Shown piece by piece: positions 62,243 to 64,000 of a stretch of DNA of 64,000 nt. The notes under the pieces are model-generated. The model had not been told where the DNA came from. It did no database searches and was given only the letters and a program-made list of their open reading frames with translations. Numbering within the stretch: the stretch's first letter is position 1; every line of letters begins with the position of its first letter. The DNA lies in the NCBI RefSeq assembly GCF_000963945.1, contig NZ_BAMW01000024.1:1-64000 (forward strand), written 5' to 3'. Origin of the DNA: Acetobacter indonesiensis. GTDB taxonomy: Bacteria > Pseudomonadota > Alphaproteobacteria > Acetobacterales > Acetobacteraceae. The translations under genes were made by a program, and so were the position numbers.

Positions 62243-62959
62243 TCAGTCAGAATATTCTTCTTCTTCTCTCTCGCGAGGCGATTTGAATTCCAGCTCTTCG
62301 TCGGGAACATCCTCACCAGCAAGGAGGCGGTCATAAATGGCCCGTCTTTGTTTGATGATCTCCCGCAGGCCTGGGAGTTTTGCTTCCCCTTCCTTTGCAA
62401 GCATTGGAGCCCCCTGACTGTCGTTCAGCCGGATCTGTTCTTTTGCCATCGTGAGGTCGAATTTCGCCTGACCAAGGGTGAAACGGGCTCTGTCAATTTT
62501 CTGCTCCATAGTCTTGGAGGCGTTGGCCTGCAGTTTGTCGCGCTTGACCGTCAAAGCCTGACTTTGTGGTGCTTGCTGGACGGGTTGAGCGTCAGGTTGG
62601 GGTATCTCCACGAATTCTGGTGTCCAGTCAGATGGCAGTCGGCTGGGCATGATGGGCCCTGGCTTAGAAGGAGGAACTTGCACCCGATGACGTTCTTGCT
62701 TGTTCTGTTTGTGTGAAATCGCACGACAGACAACCCGCCATTTGCGTTCAATCTTTTTAAGATCCTGACGTGACGTGCCAATATTGATCCCATCATCAGC
62801 AGCCACAGTTGCGACGATTTTCCAGCTCGTTGTAACGAGCCGAAGTTCGGCAATAGCCTCGTGATGTTGATATAACCACTGGTACAATTCTCCACTTAGC
62901 GGCGGGCAGCTCGATTGTTGGGCGAGTTTGACGAGTTTTTCTCTTACAGACGCCATCAT
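62243..62959 (-). CDS. TraK-like DNA-binding protein
   Basis: 238 aa with GGAGGAC before the ATG. The N-terminal 80 residues (KLVKLAQQSSCPPLSGELYQWLYQHHEAIAEL...DGINIGTSRQDLKKIERKWR) look like a small DNA-binding domain of the TraK/KfrA type. A long coiled-coil region follows (KTMEQKIDRARFTLGQAKFDLTMAKEQIRLND), with an acidic end. It lies directly beside the phased TGCCG repeat array, the arrangement expected for an oriT-binding protein and its target. Confidence 0.5.
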   Translation of the reverse strand: MMASVREKLVKLAQQSSCPPLSGELYQWLYQHHEAIAELRLVTTSWKIVATVAADDGINIGTSRQDLKKIERKWRVVCRAISHKQNKQERHRVQVPPSKPGPIMPSRLPSDWTPEFVEIPQPDAQPVQQAPQSQALTVKRDKLQANASKTMEQKIDRARFTLGQAKFDLTMAKEQIRLNDSQGAPMLAKEGEAKLPGLREIIKQRRAIYDRLLAGEDVPDEELEFKSPREREEEEYSD

Positions 62960-62990
62960 GTCCTCCTTGCTTCATGTCAGCATGTCTTTT

Positions 62991-63006
62991 CATCATGCGA
63001 CCGAAA
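62991..63006. promoter_or_regulatory. shared motif upstream of the TraK-like gene
   Basis: CATCATGCGACCGAAA, on the minus strand TTTCGGTCGCATGATG, 32 bp before the ATG at 62959. It lies between the gene and the phased repeats. Confidence 0.55.
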
Positions 63007-63033
63007 CCCCCTCCCCATAATTTTCCTGTGGAT

Positions 63034-63173
63034 GGCCGTACGTTTGCCGTCTGATCGCCAGTGGTATGCCCCTCGCTTGCCGCCATGATGCCGTCTGGTG
63101 TGCCGTTACATTGCCGTAGGGCTGCCGTGGTGTTGCCGATGGGATTGCCGCATGATTGCCGTAGGGTCTGCCG
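63034..63173. repeat. helically phased TGCCG repeat array, candidate oriT-associated scaffold
   Basis: TGCCG starts at 63045, 63078, 63089, 63101, 63112, 63123, 63134, 63146, 63157 and 63169, with degenerate units (TGCCC at 63067) in between. The spacing is 11 or 12 bp throughout, close to one DNA turn. Best units read TTGCCGTAGGG. Non-coding and next to traK-like genes. Confidence 0.65.
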
Positions 63174-63383
63174 TAGGGTTTTTTAGGGCCTTCATACACC
63201 ATTGCACCCTCAGTGCGGGCGGCTCCGCCGCCAAGGTTGGGCAGGCGGAGAAAGGGTGTCAGAATCGTGACTCCCTTTGGGGGGCCAATTCGTCTGATTT
63301 TTTTCGGAGTGAAGTCTGTTTTCCGTCGCATGATGGGCGGCAATGCTCGCGATCTCGAACAGCTGGAGAGAGGGTCAGATTAA

Positions 63384-63552
63384 TGAACAGCGAGAGCGCG
63401 CAGCGGAGACTCCAACATCACAAGAAGCCGTTGGTCGTTGAGACTGATAGTCTGCGTTTTGAGGAACAAGGACTGGGAGCAGTATCAATCGAGGGCAAGC
63501 GCTGGGTTCTGGCAAAGGAAATTTGCAACGTATTGGGCATCAGGAACCCTAT
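63384..63552 (+). pseudogene. truncated BRO-N/antirepressor-like gene
   Basis: Starts at the ATG 63384 (MNSESAQRRLQ) behind the shared motif at 63321-63335. RFEEQGLGAVSIEGKRWVLAKEICNVLGIRN is the opening of a BRO-N/phage-antirepressor domain (W-x-x-A-K-E-I-x-x-h-L-G). Homology ends near 63550, where the sequence becomes the complement of a Tn3 transposase. The frame stays open to 63715 only by chance. Confidence 0.6.
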
Positions 63553-64000
63553 ACAAGGGCGCAAGGGCCATTTCAGCTTCGTCTGGCGTGACGGCCCGAA
63601 GCGGCGATATCCGCAGCTTGCCGCCCGAGAGACGTACATCTTCGAGTGCATCGGCCGCTGCCTTTGCATCGACCTCGGCCAGTCTCTGGGTGAGCAGGGC
63701 CTTGCGTTCCGCTAGCCAAGTCGCGGCGGTTTCGGCGACCGGGATGGGCAGTGGCCCCGCCGCCCGCATGGCAGCGAACACAGGCGCGGAAATAAGCTGC
63801 TGCTCAACCGCTCTATATCGCCGGCTGCCCTCGACCCACATGTCGCCGGCGCGCAGCCGGTCTCGCAATTCGGTAAGAACACAGAATTCGAAGATGCGAC
63901 GGTCAAGACCGGCTCGGTCGATCCGCCGACGCCAGGCGGGGCGCACGAAGCCGAGCGGGACACCCACGGGCAATTTGCGCAGCCGCCCACTGCCCAGATC
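63553..64000 (-). mobile_element. Tn3-family transposase fragment (runs off right edge, 3' end lost)
   Basis: Minus-strand text RRIFEFCVLTELRDRLRAGDMWVEGSRRYRAVEQQL is a hallmark of TnpA of Tn3-family transposons. Downstream LRISPLRAVTPDEAEMALAPLYR is typical up to about 63556, after which the sequence turns into the BRO-like gene. The C-terminal catalytic part and the inverted repeat are missing, so this is a broken copy. The N-terminus lies beyond the window. Confidence 0.8.

Noticed and set aside
63200-63225. TTGCACCCTCAGTGCGG as a nic site like those of MOBQ plasmids
   Set aside because: Resemblance is only a few bases and no relaxase gene is in the window; it cannot be supported.
63893-63903. 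GATGCGACGG inside the Tn3 transposase as a further copy of the shared motif
   Set aside because: It is part of conserved transposase coding sequence and has no gene start after it.

Overview
The window looks like a large piece of a plasmid, or of a plasmid-derived island, from an acetic acid bacterium (Acetobacteraceae, Alphaproteobacteria). It carries an iteron-type RepA origin, parA/parB with repeated candidate parS palindromes, an alphaproteobacterial SOS box (GTTC-N7-GTTC), a MucR/Ros-type regulator, plasmid housekeeping genes (ArdC antirestriction, two SSBs, a Toprim/DUF3991 protein, a UvrD-type helicase, a giant methylase/helicase) and a TraK/TraL/TraM-like mobilisation module. The assignment rests on recognising families and gene order; no search was run.

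Layout. 0-1.6 kb: an IS701-like transposase runs off the left edge and abuts an AIPR-type abortive-infection gene that it probably truncated. 1.9-6.8 kb: a metal-uptake-like group (SCO family, PepSY membrane protein, TonB receptor, small membrane protein). 7.0-9.8 kb: a formaldehyde-detoxification operon (frmR, frmA, a VOC-family gene, frmB) behind two FrmR-type operators. 10.4-17.4 kb: a defence-like island with a two-gene reverse transcriptase system of the DRT3 type, a structured candidate ncRNA just downstream, an HNH nuclease, a P-loop kinase and a GIY-YIG-like protein. 17.5-21.6 kb: membrane proteins, four small ORFs sharing a D-N-Q-T-T-like N-terminus, and a tyrosine recombinase. 21.6-25.1 kb: iterons, repA, parA, parB and candidate parS sites. 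25.4-46.9 kb: long rightward operons of plasmid maintenance genes, a variant VbhA/Fic pair and a variant umuDC operon. 47-63.4 kb: many short transcription units of mostly unknown genes, most of them preceded by one shared motif, ending in a TraM/TraL/TraK-like operon beside a helically phased repeat array that may be part of oriT. The right edge is a truncated Tn3-family transposase fused onto a truncated BRO-N-like gene.

The main points of interest are these: (1) the DRT3 pair with a foldable downstream RNA that exposes an ACACAC stretch; (2) a motif TTCGGTCGCATSATG upstream of eleven transcription units, always in the same orientation; (3) a Fic toxin/antitoxin pair in which both partners of the canonical inhibitory salt bridge are changed; (4) a UmuD-like protein that starts near the UmuD' end and lacks the Ser-Lys dyad; (5) a family of GC-rich intergenic long-stem elements; (6) two copies of a structured leader with a compensatory base-pair change; (7) a single in-frame amber codon in a 1,708-codon helicase gene.
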